DNA of 64,000 bases from Ignavibacteria bacterium (GCA_016873735.1 VGWD01000001.1:186001-250000); one strand, 5' to 3'; counted from the stretch's first letter, positions 18,505 to 27,538 are shown. Notes: generated from the letters alone by a model not told the origin. Made by a program: numbers and translations.

Positions 18505-18809
18505 GATAACTCCATATGGATATATGTGGATAATTTTTCTGAAAGAACAGGATGTTAATCGTCACTGAAACGCAATATATTGATTAACTACCCCATGGAC
18601 AAAGAATTTTTCGATTCAAAGGTGCTCTGAATCATCCCCTGCCACCAATATGACAATGGAATGACCGAATTCCTAACAAGGGAAAAACAAAAGTTATCAA
18701 CATCATCTAATGACATGAAACTACACATCCTATGCGTTTTTTCCACATAATTCCATAGTTTAGGGGCTTGTCAGCATGGTGAATAAGTTATCCACATTTC
18801 CAGATTTTA
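18505..18809. other. Gene-free region with clustered DnaA-box-like sites; candidate oriC
   Basis: This 305-bp stretch separates two divergent genes and holds no ORF of note. It has two perfect DnaA boxes: TGTGGATAA at 18525-18533 (minus orientation) and TTATCCACA at 18788-18796. TTTTCCACA at 18739-18747 fits the TTWTNCACA consensus and TTATCAACA at 18694-18702 has one mismatch. Genes to the left run mostly away from it. No dnaA, dnaN or gidA gene is near. It could be the chromosomal origin, a DnaA-regulated promoter, or a DnaA titration site. Confidence 0.45.
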
Positions 18810-19940
18810 ATGATCTATCTTGATAATTCGGCCACGACGCACATTGATGAAGAAATTTTGGATGCAATGCTGCCCTGGATGAAGGATTTTTTTGGAAATC
18901 CGTCATCGGCATATGCTCTTGGGAGGAAAGCAAGAGTGGCAATTGAAGAAGCAAGGGAGGAAATTGCCGCATCAATCAATGCTCACCCTGCAGAATTGAT
19001 ATTCACAAGCGGTGGAACAGAGGCAAATAATGCGATTTTGAAGAGCGCATGCATCGAATCTGCATTAACCGATGCATTGGCTGTATCAGCAATTGAACAT
19101 CATGCTGTGTTCCATCCATCGGAATGGCTTGCAGATCAAGGATTTACATTGAAGATACTTGGGGTTGATTCACGTGGTGTTTTAGAGCAAAATTGGTATG
19201 ACTCATTACCATCAGAGAAAACGCTCATCAGTATAATGCAAGCAAATAATGAGACCGGGGTGATTCAACGGATTGATACGATGCGCGCATTGATTCCTGA
19301 ACAGTCATTCATTCATACTGATGCGGTGCAGAGTTTTGGGAAAATTCCTATCGATGTCCAGCACTTAGGGATTGATTTTCTTTCCATATCCGCCCATAAA
19401 ATTCATGGTCCGAAAGGGATTGGGGCTATGTATATCAGAAAAGGAATTGATTTTAAGTCTCATCAACATGGTGGTGGACAAGAGAGGAACAGACGCGCCG
19501 GCACTGAATCACCGGCTTTGATCGTGGGTTTTCAAATCGCGGTTAGGAATGCAATCCGTCAATTGGAAACCAGGCAACAGCATATGAGATCCCTGCAGGA
19601 ATGCATGCGTGCATTAATGAAGGAACATATTCCCCAGGCAAGGATCAATACACCTGAAGATTCAGCAATATGCCTCCCTTCAATCATCAATGTTTCTTTT
19701 CAGCATATCAATGATGGTGAGGCAATTCTCCAATTGATGGATATGGCCGGAATAGCCGTATCAAATGGTTCGGCTTGTGTCTCCGGCAGCCAGCAACCAT
19801 CTCATGTGCTTAAAGCCCTTGGATTGAGCGATCAAGAGGCAAAAGCCGCAGTACGATTTTCTTTCAGTAAGGATAATACTGTTGAGCAAATAACAGAAGC
19901 TGTTTTGGAATTACAACAGATCATTGCTTCTTTGTCTTGA
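18810..19940 (+). CDS. Cysteine desulfurase, IscS/NifS family
   Basis: This PLP enzyme removes sulfur from cysteine and passes it on as persulfide for Fe-S cluster or tRNA thiolation pathways. The 376-residue product has MIYLDNSATTHID at the N-terminus, the cofactor region TSGGTEANNAILKSA, the PLP-binding lysine in SAHKIHGPKGIGAMY, and the catalytic cysteine in SNGSACVSGS followed by SHVLKALG. Length and motif order fit group I enzymes. No iscU, sufE or thiI gene is adjacent, so the acceptor cannot be read from context. The 3' end overlaps the convergent ComEA-like gene by 20 bp. The upstream region is the DnaA-box cluster. Confidence 0.93.
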   Translation: MIYLDNSATTHIDEEILDAMLPWMKDFFGNPSSAYALGRKARVAIEEAREEIAASINAHPAELIFTSGGTEANNAILKSACIESALTDALAVSAIEHHAVFHPSEWLADQGFTLKILGVDSRGVLEQNWYDSLPSEKTLISIMQANNETGVIQRIDTMRALIPEQSFIHTDAVQSFGKIPIDVQHLGIDFLSISAHKIHGPKGIGAMYIRKGIDFKSHQHGGGQERNRRAGTESPALIVGFQIAVRNAIRQLETRQQHMRSLQECMRALMKEHIPQARINTPEDSAICLPSIINVSFQHINDGEAILQLMDMAGIAVSNGSACVSGSQQPSHVLKALGLSDQEAKAAVRFSFSKDNTVEQITEAVLELQQIIASLS

Positions 19941-20466
19941 TTGGCTCTCCACCAATCCGCAGATAAGGTTTCATCTTTTCGAATTTTTTTTCTCCGATTC
20001 CTTTCACATTCATGATGTCATCGATTGTCGCAAAAGATTGTTGCTTGCGATAAGCGAGTATTTTCTCCGCAGTTGAGGGACCAATGCCGGGCAATTGCAT
20101 AAATTCTTGCGCACTTGCTGTATTGATATTGATGATGCTCGGTTGTTTACCTGTTTTTTGGGGATATGTTGGTCTGATTCCGGCATCTAGCAAAGAAGGA
20201 ATGGTGTCTTTTGTTGAATCTCCCGAAAGCATGTTTTCCATTCTTTTGTCTTCGGCTTTGATGATGCTATCGATGATGAAATGAGCTCGAATCATGCCAT
20301 CGTGAGCGCGGATTCCCTGCATGCTTATGACCCCTGTTCTTCGTAGGATCATGCCCGTCAATCCACCACTGATCAATATGATCAAAATCACAACTTCTTG
20401 TCTTGTCATACCGAAAGCAGATTGCAAGAGCATCCGTAATTGCTCTCCGACTTTTTTGCTTTTCAT
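19921..20466 (-). CDS. ComEA-like helix-hairpin-helix DNA-binding membrane protein
   Basis: One N-terminal transmembrane helix (EVVILIILISGGLTGMIL) is followed by a ~70-residue linker and a C-terminal tandem helix-hairpin-helix domain: INTASAQEFMQLPGIGPSTA then IDDIMNVKGIGEKKFEKM. This is the ComEA layout, in which the periplasmic domain binds incoming double-stranded DNA during natural competence. Start 20466 is chosen because AGGGGA lies just upstream; the ORF track starts seven codons earlier. It follows dnaJ closely on the same strand. ComEC is not in the window, so a competence role is likely but not proved. Confidence 0.82.
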   Translation of the reverse strand: MKSKKVGEQLRMLLQSAFGMTRQEVVILIILISGGLTGMILRRTGVISMQGIRAHDGMIRAHFIIDSIIKAEDKRMENMLSGDSTKDTIPSLLDAGIRPTYPQKTGKQPSIININTASAQEFMQLPGIGPSTAEKILAYRKQQSFATIDDIMNVKGIGEKKFEKMKPYLRIGGEPIKTKKQ

Positions 20467-20494
20467 TGAAATATCCCCTGAAATCATTCAACGA

Positions 20495-21676
20495 TCAACC
20501 CGAAAAAGCACCTTTCATTCGTTCAAAAAATGCGGATGAGCCATGCCCTGAACGCTCATCTCCATAGGTTCTTTCCGGATTAACATGCTCGGATTGAGCA
20601 AGTTCTTTCAATATCTTCTTTTCATCACTTGACAAACTTGTTGGAACATGCACATTCACATGCACATGTTGATGACCTCGCCCGCCGGCCTGCAAATGCT
20701 TGATTCCCTTTTCCTTCAATGTTATGACAGTTCCCGGTTGTGTGCCTGCTTTTACTTGTATTTCTTCCATACCATAGAGTGTCGGGACTTGTACTTTCGC
20801 GCCCAAAGCAGCTTCCGGATAACTCACAACCAACTCGAAAAGAATATCGTCTTGCTCACGGATGAAATGCGGATGTTCTTTTTCTTCGATCACGATGAGT
20901 ACATCGCCCGCCTGACCACCCCGTTTACCGGCATTACCTCTGCCTCGAAGAGGAATATAATTTCCTTCACTCACACCTGCCGGAATGTCAACGCTTTCCG
21001 TGGTCTCACCCGTGATTCGTCCTTCACCGGAGCATGTAGCACACATTTCTTTGATGATTTTCCCTGAACCCGAGCAATTTGCACATGGTGCGATATTCAC
21101 GAATTGACCAAACATCGAGCGAGATATTTGACGTACCTCACCGGCACCATTGCAAGCCGTGCATGTTGTATAACCCGAACCGCCTTTTGTACCTGTTCCC
21201 GAACATGAATCACAAGTGCAGTATTTTTTGATTTTGAACGTTTTGGATACACCCATTGCAATCTCTTCCAATGTCAATTGCATGCGAACCCGCATGTCCT
21301 GACCGGACTGCCCCATGGACTGCGATCTTCTTTGCTGTCCACCACCAAAAAATTCATCAAAAATGGAATTGCCGCCACCACCGCCAAAGAATTGATTGAA
21401 GACACTAAACACATCATTCATGTTTTGATATGAATGGAAATCTTGTCCGCTCTTCATGCCATCATGACCATATCGATCATATCGAGCGCGTTTATTGTCA
21501 TCACTCAATACTTCAAAAGCTTCTGTTGCTTCCTTGAATTTTTCTTCGGCTTCTTTATTTTCAGGATTGCGATCCGGATGATATTGCAATGCAAGCTTTC
21601 TGTATGATGATTTAATCTCATCTGCTCCCGCCTGCTTGCCCAATCCGAGCACTTCATAATAATCTCGTTTACTCAT
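20495..21676 (-). CDS. dnaJ: Chaperone protein DnaJ
   Basis: DnaJ delivers unfolded proteins to DnaK and stimulates its ATPase. Residues 1-70 are the J domain ([21 protein letters not shown], with HPD in QYHPDRNP). A Gly/Phe-rich linker follows ([20 protein letters not shown]). Four zinc-finger CxxCxGxG repeats are present: [24 protein letters not shown] and CATCSGEG. The C-terminal substrate-binding domains follow, for 393 residues in all, as in type I DnaJ. The gene lies 15 bp downstream of grpE and is surely in one operon with it; dnaK is not in the window. Confidence 0.97.
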   Translation of the reverse strand: MSKRDYYEVLGLGKQAGADEIKSSYRKLALQYHPDRNPENKEAEEKFKEATEAFEVLSDDNKRARYDRYGHDGMKSGQDFHSYQNMNDVFSVFNQFFGGGGGNSIFDEFFGGGQQRRSQSMGQSGQDMRVRMQLTLEEIAMGVSKTFKIKKYCTCDSCSGTGTKGGSGYTTCTACNGAGEVRQISRSMFGQFVNIAPCANCSGSGKIIKEMCATCSGEGRITGETTESVDIPAGVSEGNYIPLRGRGNAGKRGGQAGDVLIVIEEKEHPHFIREQDDILFELVVSYPEAALGAKVQVPTLYGMEEIQVKAGTQPGTVITLKEKGIKHLQAGGRGHQHVHVNVHVPTSLSSDEKKILKELAQSEHVNPERTYGDERSGHGSSAFFERMKGAFSG

Positions 21677-21691
21677 TGCATTCCATATAAT

Positions 21692-22231
21692 TTAGTCCGG
21701 GCTTCCGGCTGATGTGACAACCTTCGTGTGCCGTATCACTTTTTCTCTCAATGTATATCCACGCTGAATTTCATGAAGTATATGCCCCTCTGGTGCATCA
21801 TGCGAAGGCATATGTGCAAGTGCTTCATGCACTTCAACATTGAATGGGTCGCCGGGGGCAATCTCAATCGGTGAAACTCCCGCTTCTTCGAAAATCTTGA
21901 TTGCTTTCGCATAGATCATCTCCACGCCTTTCAAAAACCCCTCAGGATCCGTGGATTGTTTTGCTGCTTCCAATGCTGTATGCAAATCATCAACAAACGG
22001 CAGCATTTTCAAGATGAGATGCTCATTCGCAAAATCAATGAGGTCTTGCTTTTCCTTCATTGTTCTTCTACGATAATTCTCAAATTCAGCCGATTTTCTC
22101 AATAATTGATCACGAAAATCATCTCGTTCAAGAATGATGCTCTCCATTGCGGAAAGCTCTGTTCCGGAGTTTTCCGCGGATTCACCTTGGTTTTGCTCTT
22201 CAGATGCAGGCATGTCTAAATCTTCATTCAT
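21692..22231 (-). CDS. grpE: Nucleotide exchange factor GrpE
   Basis: GrpE releases ADP from DnaK. The 179-residue product has an acidic disordered N-terminus, a long coiled-coil helix (RDDFRDQLLRKSAEFENYRRR) and the C-terminal beta domain with the family ending YTLREKVIRHTKVVTSAG. The phrase LPFVDDLHTALE is typical. It is the first gene of the grpE-dnaJ operon and is divergent from rng. A TAAATTTG -7-like box lies upstream; no CIRCE element was seen. Confidence 0.95.
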   Translation of the reverse strand: MNEDLDMPASEEQNQGESAENSGTELSAMESIILERDDFRDQLLRKSAEFENYRRRTMKEKQDLIDFANEHLILKMLPFVDDLHTALEAAKQSTDPEGFLKGVEMIYAKAIKIFEEAGVSPIEIAPGDPFNVEVHEALAHMPSHDAPEGHILHEIQRGYTLREKVIRHTKVVTSAGSPD

Positions 22232-22275
22232 CGGTAAATACCTTTTTGTTTATCTGCCTTTAGGCTCATTTTTAA

Positions 22276-22283
22276 CAAATTTA
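22276..22283 (-). promoter_or_regulatory. Possible Bacteroidetes-type -7 box for grpE-dnaJ
   Basis: On the minus strand the sequence reads CCGTAAATTTGTTAA, matching the TAnnTTTG -7 consensus of Bacteroidetes primary sigma factors. A matching TTG -33 element at the right spacing is not clear. Confidence 0.4.
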
Positions 22284-22400
22284 CGGCTAAATTCGCCGAA
22301 AAACAGGCACAACTGACGATATTTTTAAACATTCATTTTATTTCGGTTGGAATTTCCGAGAAATGATTTGGAATTTATACTTACGTTGTCGAATTTTACG

Positions 22401-22408
22401 TAAATTTG
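22401..22408 (+). promoter_or_regulatory. Possible Bacteroidetes-type -7 box for rng
   Basis: The sequence CGAATTTTACGTAAATTTG contains TAAATTTG about 55 bp before the rng start. It resembles the divergent grpE promoter, where CGAATTTAGCCGTAAATTTG is found on the minus strand. Confidence 0.4.
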
Positions 22409-22462
22409 CCATAGTATTACAATACTCTCAAATGAGCAAAGTTCTCTCTTGCAAAGGATTGA

Positions 22463-24298
22463 ATGAAAAAAGAAATTTTGATATCGTCCACATTGAATGA
22501 AACAAGGATAGCAATCACCGAACATGGTGAATTGGCAGAATTGTTTGTGGAAGTCCCTGAAAAGGAACGATATGTGGGTAATGTATATATGGGGCGTGTG
22601 GAAAAAATCATTCAAGGAATGAATGCCGCATTCATTGATATTGGTTTGAGTCAAGGTGCTTTCCTTCATTTTTCCGATGTAGATTCTTCATTGGAGGAAT
22701 CCTTCAGCACTGATGATGAAGATGATGGTGAAGATCTGGTTCGTGGTAAATCCAAGCCGAACAAAGGTTTGATCACGATGAATTTTGCTCCGCCTCAACA
22801 AGTGAATATTCCTGCTTCAGATATTATCGAAGCAGATGTGAATGAAATGATTGCCGAGCTGCTTGATCAGCCAACGATTGGCAAACCCAGGGGCTTCAAG
22901 GCATTCATCGAATCTCTCAAACAGCATGCATTCGCACCGATTCATGTTGATGAAAAGCCAGCATTATCAGATGCAGCGGCAATTGCATTGCGTTTGAAAA
23001 AAATGCCTGAAAAACAAGGTAATGCCAAACCATTACCAACATTCAGCACAAAACGTTCCGGTACTATCAGCATCAATCTCCAGCCAAAGCAAACTATCAT
23101 TGTACAGGTTGTAAGAGAAGGATATTCATCCAAAGGGGTGAGAGTCACAACGAAGATTGGTTTGCCGGGGAGATATATGGTTTTGCTTCCTTTTGAGCAA
23201 TTGATCGGTGTTTCAAAAAAGATACCATCCATTAAAGAGCGCAAGAGATTGCGGTCGATTGCAAAAACATTCGTGCCTGATGGAATAGGCTGCATCATAA
23301 GAACTGCGGCTGAAGACAGAACAGAAGTTGAATTGCAAAGAGATTGGGCTTTGCTCATGGAGCAGTGGAAGGAGATGGAAGCCAATGTCATGAAGGCAAA
23401 AGCACCTTCGCTCCTGTATAAAGACAAAAGTCTTGCTGGCAGTGTGATTCGCGATTTGTTTTCCGAAGATGTTCAAAGAGTTGTGTTCGACTCCATGCAT
23501 CAGCATAAAGAGACCATGAATTATTTGGGAATAGCCGATCCGGACTTGCAGTCCAAGGTGGCTCTCTATGAAGGTCGCAAGCCACTTTTTGACTATTTCG
23601 GCATAGAAAAGTCGATACGCGAGACATATGAAAGAACCGTTCGACTTCCCGGCGGTGGCTCTATTGTGATTGATCAAACAGAGGCATTGCATGTGATTGA
23701 TGTGAATAGCGGTCGATCCTCCGCGGGTGAGGCCGAGCAGGAAAAAATCGCATTCAAAACCAATATGGAAGCGCTCAAGGTTGCTGCAAGGCAATTGCGT
23801 CTTCGTGATATCGGAGGAATGATCATCATTGACTTCATCGATATGCAGCTAGAGGAAAATCGAAAGAAAATTTATAATGAGATGAAGCGCGAATTGCTCA
23901 GAGACAGAGCGAAGACCGTTGTTTATCCCATTACACAGCTTGGTTTGCTGCAAATTACAAGACAAAGAATTCGTCAGGCAATCTCTGAACGCCTCTCTGA
24001 TACATGCCCAACTTGCGAGGGTGCAGGCAGAATTCCTTCTCGATCATTGATTTTTCAAGAAATCGAACATTGGATTCGCTTGTTTAGAGGTCAACAATTG
24101 GATTTTGGCATAGATTTGCATGTACATCCTGATATGGCTGCATATCTCACCAAAGGACCAATCTCAAGATTGTCGAAAATGATGATACGATATCTCATTC
24201 GCATACACCTGACAATTGATGATAGATTGGCCCCGGATGATTTCCGTTTTTATTCGATGAAAACTTTTACCGATATTACTGCTGATTATTTGTTGTAA
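22463..24298 (+). CDS. rng: Ribonuclease G/E family endoribonuclease
   Basis: RNase G/E cleaves single-stranded RNA in rRNA maturation and mRNA decay. The 611-residue product has the split S1 RNA-binding domain: YVGNVYMGRVEKIIQGMNAAF then, after a long insertion, VQVVREGYSSKGVRVTTKI. The catalytic Asp pair is in HVIDVNSGRSS and GGMIIIDFIDM, and the zinc-link CPTCEGAGR is present. The insertion (about residues 75-205) is acidic at first (DDEDDGEDL) and absent from E. coli RNase G. A large RNase E-type C-terminal scaffold is missing, so RNase G is the better name. A histone Hc1-like gene follows 11 bp downstream. Confidence 0.93.
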   Translation: MKKEILISSTLNETRIAITEHGELAELFVEVPEKERYVGNVYMGRVEKIIQGMNAAFIDIGLSQGAFLHFSDVDSSLEESFSTDDEDDGEDLVRGKSKPNKGLITMNFAPPQQVNIPASDIIEADVNEMIAELLDQPTIGKPRGFKAFIESLKQHAFAPIHVDEKPALSDAAAIALRLKKMPEKQGNAKPLPTFSTKRSGTISINLQPKQTIIVQVVREGYSSKGVRVTTKIGLPGRYMVLLPFEQLIGVSKKIPSIKERKRLRSIAKTFVPDGIGCIIRTAAEDRTEVELQRDWALLMEQWKEMEANVMKAKAPSLLYKDKSLAGSVIRDLFSEDVQRVVFDSMHQHKETMNYLGIADPDLQSKVALYEGRKPLFDYFGIEKSIRETYERTVRLPGGGSIVIDQTEALHVIDVNSGRSSAGEAEQEKIAFKTNMEALKVAARQLRLRDIGGMIIIDFIDMQLEENRKKIYNEMKRELLRDRAKTVVYPITQLGLLQITRQRIRQAISERLSDTCPTCEGAGRIPSRSLIFQEIEHWIRLFRGQQLDFGIDLHVHPDMAAYLTKGPISRLSKMMIRYLIRIHLTIDDRLAPDDFRFYSMKTFTDITADYLL

Positions 24299-24308
24299 GA
24301 GGTACAGC

Positions 24309-24563
24309 ATGGCAACAGAACATTATCAGGAATTGCTCAAGCTTGTGCAAAGCTTTGAAAAGGACTTCGACAAGTTCTACAATGCGCGCAATAAGGAGGC
24401 TGGTGTTCGCCTTCGCAAGCACATGCAAACATTGAGAGAAGCGGCTCGCAGCATCAGAGATGATGTGCAGACTGCAAAATCAACTTTCCCCATTAAAAGG
24501 GAAGATCTCTCTCTACGCAATGCGCAAAGGAATCCTGCATCCAAAAATCCTGATCAGGAATAA
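24309..24563 (+). CDS. Histone H1-like protein Hc1 family
   Basis: The 84-residue product matches the short Hc1-like proteins of Bacteroidota and Chlamydiae: KLVQSFEKDFDKFYNARNKE followed by GVRLRKHMQTLREAARSIRD. It is helical, basic in its centre, and predicted to bind and compact DNA. Its Lys-rich tail is shorter than that of chlamydial Hc1. It begins 11 bp after rng and is probably co-transcribed. A weak CCCG/CGGG hairpin lies just downstream (24572-24587). Confidence 0.8.
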   Translation: MATEHYQELLKLVQSFEKDFDKFYNARNKEAGVRLRKHMQTLREAARSIRDDVQTAKSTFPIKREDLSLRNAQRNPASKNPDQE

Positions 24564-24614
24564 ATTCCCCATCCCGCTTTAACGGGAATCTTTGTGAATT
24601 GTTTATAGAATCAC

Positions 24615-25457
24615 ATGGACTTACGGCTCATTTTGATCCTGACGGGGATCATTGTCAGTTTTCTTTCACTTGCTCTGCTGGTAACACTGCAGGTGAGCAG
24701 GAGTGTGAGAAATGGCATACGCGTGCTACGCGAATTGTCAATCGGGAGCACATCACACTTTTCAATTGAAGGGTCTCTTCAATCCTGCCCGGAACCCGTT
24801 CGGAATTACCTTCGTATGGCGATGGTCAATTCCAAACAATTGATCCACTTCGCACGCATTAAACAGATTGGAGAATTCAGAACTTCGCCTGATGGTGATT
24901 GGTCTCCCTCTCGCGCGGACGGACATTATCTTGCAACAAAACCCGGATTTATCTGGAAAGCCCGATTCGGTGGTGGTTTAATACCTTCAAAGATTGCCTG
25001 GCTTGAATTATTGGATGGACGCGGATTTGGTTCGGTGAAATTTCTCGGTCTATTCACTTTATTGAATCCTTCGGGCCATGAGGCTGACACTTCCCTTTTG
25101 ACACGCTACCTCATGGAGGCGATTTGGTTTCCAACGGCATTGCTGCCCAGCAATTTACTGAGGTGGAAACCCATCGATGAGCATTCCGCGGAAGCAGTCC
25201 TGCATTATGGCTCAATTCATGTTTCAGCCGTGTTCACATTCAATGATCGCAATGAAGTGGTGAATATCAGGACTGAAGACAAATACAGAGATTTCAGAAG
25301 TTCTTTCGAAAAAGCTACATTCACCCTGCATTGTAGTAAATATCAGGTTTTTGACGGTATGACCATCCCGACTTCCGTGGAATTCGTTTGGAATCTTCCC
25401 AAAGGGGATTTTTCATATGGGAAGTACCAAGTGGTGCAAACCAACTATGAATTTTGA
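24615..25457 (+). CDS. DUF6544-like membrane-anchored protein
   Basis: One N-terminal transmembrane helix (LILILTGIIVSFLSLALLVT) precedes a soluble ~240-residue domain. The segment CPEPVRNYLRMAM and the later WKARFGGGLIPSKIAW fit the DUF6544 family, whose function is unknown. No catalytic motif is visible. It stands alone between the rng-Hc1 pair and nuoF. The family name is from memory and moderately sure. Confidence 0.6.
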   Translation: MDLRLILILTGIIVSFLSLALLVTLQVSRSVRNGIRVLRELSIGSTSHFSIEGSLQSCPEPVRNYLRMAMVNSKQLIHFARIKQIGEFRTSPDGDWSPSRADGHYLATKPGFIWKARFGGGLIPSKIAWLELLDGRGFGSVKFLGLFTLLNPSGHEADTSLLTRYLMEAIWFPTALLPSNLLRWKPIDEHSAEAVLHYGSIHVSAVFTFNDRNEVVNIRTEDKYRDFRSSFEKATFTLHCSKYQVFDGMTIPTSVEFVWNLPKGDFSYGKYQVVQTNYEF

Positions 25458-25517
25458 CGAAATGTAATCTTCTGTTTGAGACTTATCCTCATACCCCGAC
25501 AGCTCATCAAAAAACAC

Positions 25518-25525
25518 TATATTTG
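25518..25525 (+). promoter_or_regulatory. Possible -7 box upstream of nuoF
   Basis: TATATTTG fits TAnnTTTG. Its position favours the nuoF start at 25564, which leaves a normal leader. Confidence 0.4.
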
Positions 25526-25563
25526 TTTAATGTTTTCCTTTGATGTTTAAAGGCTCACAATAC

Positions 25564-26895
25564 ATGTATACTAGTCCTCATCTTGTTATTCCCCAGATTA
25601 AAGATCTTCACAAGATCGATGTGTACACAGCAAATGGTGGATATGAGCAACTTCGCAAAGTGCTCTCTTCAATGTCTGCGGATGATGTCATCAATAATGT
25701 CAAAACATCCGGATTGCGCGGCCGCGGCGGTGCATGTTTCTCCACAGGCATGAAATGGAGTTTCATGCCCAAATCAAATGACAAACCCAAATATCTTGCA
25801 ATCAATGGCGATGAATCAGAACCGGGTTCTTTCAAGGACAGACAAATCCTTGAATACAATCCTCATCAATTGATTGAAGGTATTCTTATTGCAGGATATG
25901 CAATGGGTATCACAAAGGCATTCATCTATATTCGTGGTGAATATCACAAGTGGGTTCGTTGCACTGAAGATGCGGTTAAAGAAGCATATGCAAAAGGCTT
26001 CATTGGCGATGGAATGAAATCAGCATTCGGTACTTCTTTCAGCATGGACATTGTAGTCCACAAGGGAGCAGGTGCTTATGTCTGTGGCGAAGAAACTTCG
26101 CTTATGAATTCAATTGAAGGTGAAAGAGCTTATCCTCGATTCAAACCACCTTTCCCTGCAAATAAAGGACTATGGGGTTGCCCAACAACTATCAACAATG
26201 TTGAAACACTCGCGACTGTTCCTGCCATATTCGCAATCGGCGCGGATGCATATAGCAAAATAGGTGCGGCAAAACATCCGGGCACGTTGCTTTTTGGCTT
26301 ATCCGGACATATCAATAAACCCGGTGTTTATGAATTGCCTACAGGCATTCCATTAAAAGAATTGCTTTATGATATTGGCGGTGGTATTCCCGGTGGTAAG
26401 AAGATAAAGGCAATCATTCCCGGTGGAAGCTCCATGCCACCGATTCATCCTGATGAGATTGACCGCGTATTGATGGACAATGAATCACTGAAAGAATTTG
26501 GCTCCTATATTGGAACGGCAGGCGTCATGGTGATGGACGAAGACACGGATCTTGTGAAAGTTCTTCTCAGACTTGCTCATTTCTATCATCATGAATCATG
26601 CGGACAATGCACTCCATGCCGCGAAGGTTGCGGTTGGATGGAAAAGATTTTGAATCGCATGGTAAAAGGCGAGGCCACTACTCATGATGTGGATTTGCTC
26701 TTCAGTGTTGCTTCAAACATTGAAGGTAATACAATCTGTGCATTGGGCGAAGGTGCAGCATGGCCCGTAAAAGGATTCTTGAAAAAATTCAGAAGTGAAT
26801 TCGAGCAAAGAGCAAAGCCGAGTCGCGAATTCTTTTCATTGAATGTCGTTCATGGAAAAGAAGCCACGCGAAATCAATTGATTTTGACCCAATAA
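25564..26895 (+). CDS. nuoF: NADH-quinone oxidoreductase subunit F (NuoF)-like flavoprotein
   Basis: NuoF carries FMN, the NADH site and a 4Fe-4S cluster at the entry of complex I. Seen here: the FMN region SGLRGRGGACFSTGMKW, the NADH region GAGAYVCGEETSLMNSIEG, and cluster ligands in SCGQCTPCREGCGWM plus NTICALGEG. Two unusual residues are a Cys where GRGGAG is normal and GCGW instead of GTGW. The ORF track starts at a TTG (25540); ATG 25564 is preferred from an AAAGG upstream and the promoter position. No nuoE, nuoG or other nuo gene is adjacent, so it may work with subunits encoded elsewhere or in a bifurcating hydrogenase-type complex. A terminator follows. Confidence 0.9.
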   Translation: MYTSPHLVIPQIKDLHKIDVYTANGGYEQLRKVLSSMSADDVINNVKTSGLRGRGGACFSTGMKWSFMPKSNDKPKYLAINGDESEPGSFKDRQILEYNPHQLIEGILIAGYAMGITKAFIYIRGEYHKWVRCTEDAVKEAYAKGFIGDGMKSAFGTSFSMDIVVHKGAGAYVCGEETSLMNSIEGERAYPRFKPPFPANKGLWGCPTTINNVETLATVPAIFAIGADAYSKIGAAKHPGTLLFGLSGHINKPGVYELPTGIPLKELLYDIGGGIPGGKKIKAIIPGGSSMPPIHPDEIDRVLMDNESLKEFGSYIGTAGVMVMDEDTDLVKVLLRLAHFYHHESCGQCTPCREGCGWMEKILNRMVKGEATTHDVDLLFSVASNIEGNTICALGEGAAWPVKGFLKKFRSEFEQRAKPSREFFSLNVVHGKEATRNQLILTQ

Positions 26896-26915
26896 GAATA
26901 TTCCACGATCAAAAC

Positions 26916-26947
26916 AAAGGATGTTTCAAGAATGGAACATCCTTTTT
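26916..26947 (+). terminator. Rho-independent terminator of nuoF
   Basis: AAAGGATGTTTC and GGAACATCCTTTTT form a stem with a short loop and end in a T run. It lies inside the upstream part of the next ORF, showing that ORF starts later. Confidence 0.85.
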
Positions 26948-26977
26948 CCATATCTCCCAAAGCAGCAAGAGGAAACA

Positions 26978-27538
26978 ATGGTAGAACATCATTCAACGGT
27001 TTTGGTATTCATCGCATCAGGTGTTGAAGAAATGGAAGCGGTGACGGTTTGCGATATACTCCGCAGAGGAGGATTGAATGTGATTGTTGCCGGTGAAAGC
27101 GAAATCATCACGGCTTCAAGAGGCATGAAATTTCTTCCTGATGTTACCTTTGAACATATCGCTGATGATGAAGAATATCTTGCAATAATTCTCCCCGGTG
27201 GCTCAAGAGCAGCAGATACATTCTGCAATCATCCTCATGTTGAGAAGATCCTACGTGCTCATATGAAACGCAATTCCATCATTGGAGCAATGTGTGCAAG
27301 CCCAAGCGTATTTGCCGCTTATGATTTACTTCCGCAGGGAACTGCTATGACTTCTCATTCCGGTGTAAAACATTTGATTGAGTCTCGATATGAATATGTT
27401 GACGAAAAAATCGTGGTCAATGAACATGTACTCACATGCCAAGGGGCAGGATGCAGTATTGATTTCGCCCTTACGATTTTGTCAATGTTGTCAGGGAATG
27501 AAATATCTCAACAAGTCGCGAAAGACATTGCTTATTGA
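26978..27538 (+). CDS. DJ-1/PfpI family protein
   Basis: The product (186 aa from the chosen start) has the DJ-1 fold features: the conserved Glu in IASGVEEMEAVTVCDILRRGG and the nucleophile-elbow cysteine in IGAMCASPSVFAA. Family members include DJ-1-type glyoxalases or deglycases, chaperones and proteases; the exact activity is unknown here. AGAGGA lies close before the ATG at 26978, and the upstream 19 codons of the ORF cover the nuoF terminator, so this start is well supported. The 3' end overlaps a broken methyltransferase gene on the other strand by 7 bp. Confidence 0.88.
   Translation: MVEHHSTVLVFIASGVEEMEAVTVCDILRRGGLNVIVAGESEIITASRGMKFLPDVTFEHIADDEEYLAIILPGGSRAADTFCNHPHVEKILRAHMKRNSIIGAMCASPSVFAAYDLLPQGTAMTSHSGVKHLIESRYEYVDEKIVVNEHVLTCQGAGCSIDFALTILSMLSGNEISQQVAKDIAY

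Noticed and set aside
18278-18568. Plus-strand 96-aa ORF over the small Cys-rich gene
   Set aside because: It is the antisense shadow of the 77-aa gene, which has a signal peptide and a ribosome-binding site.
24572-24587. CCCG/CGGG hairpin after the Hc1-like gene
   Set aside because: The stem has only about five base pairs and a poor T tract; it is mentioned under the gene but not called as a terminator.
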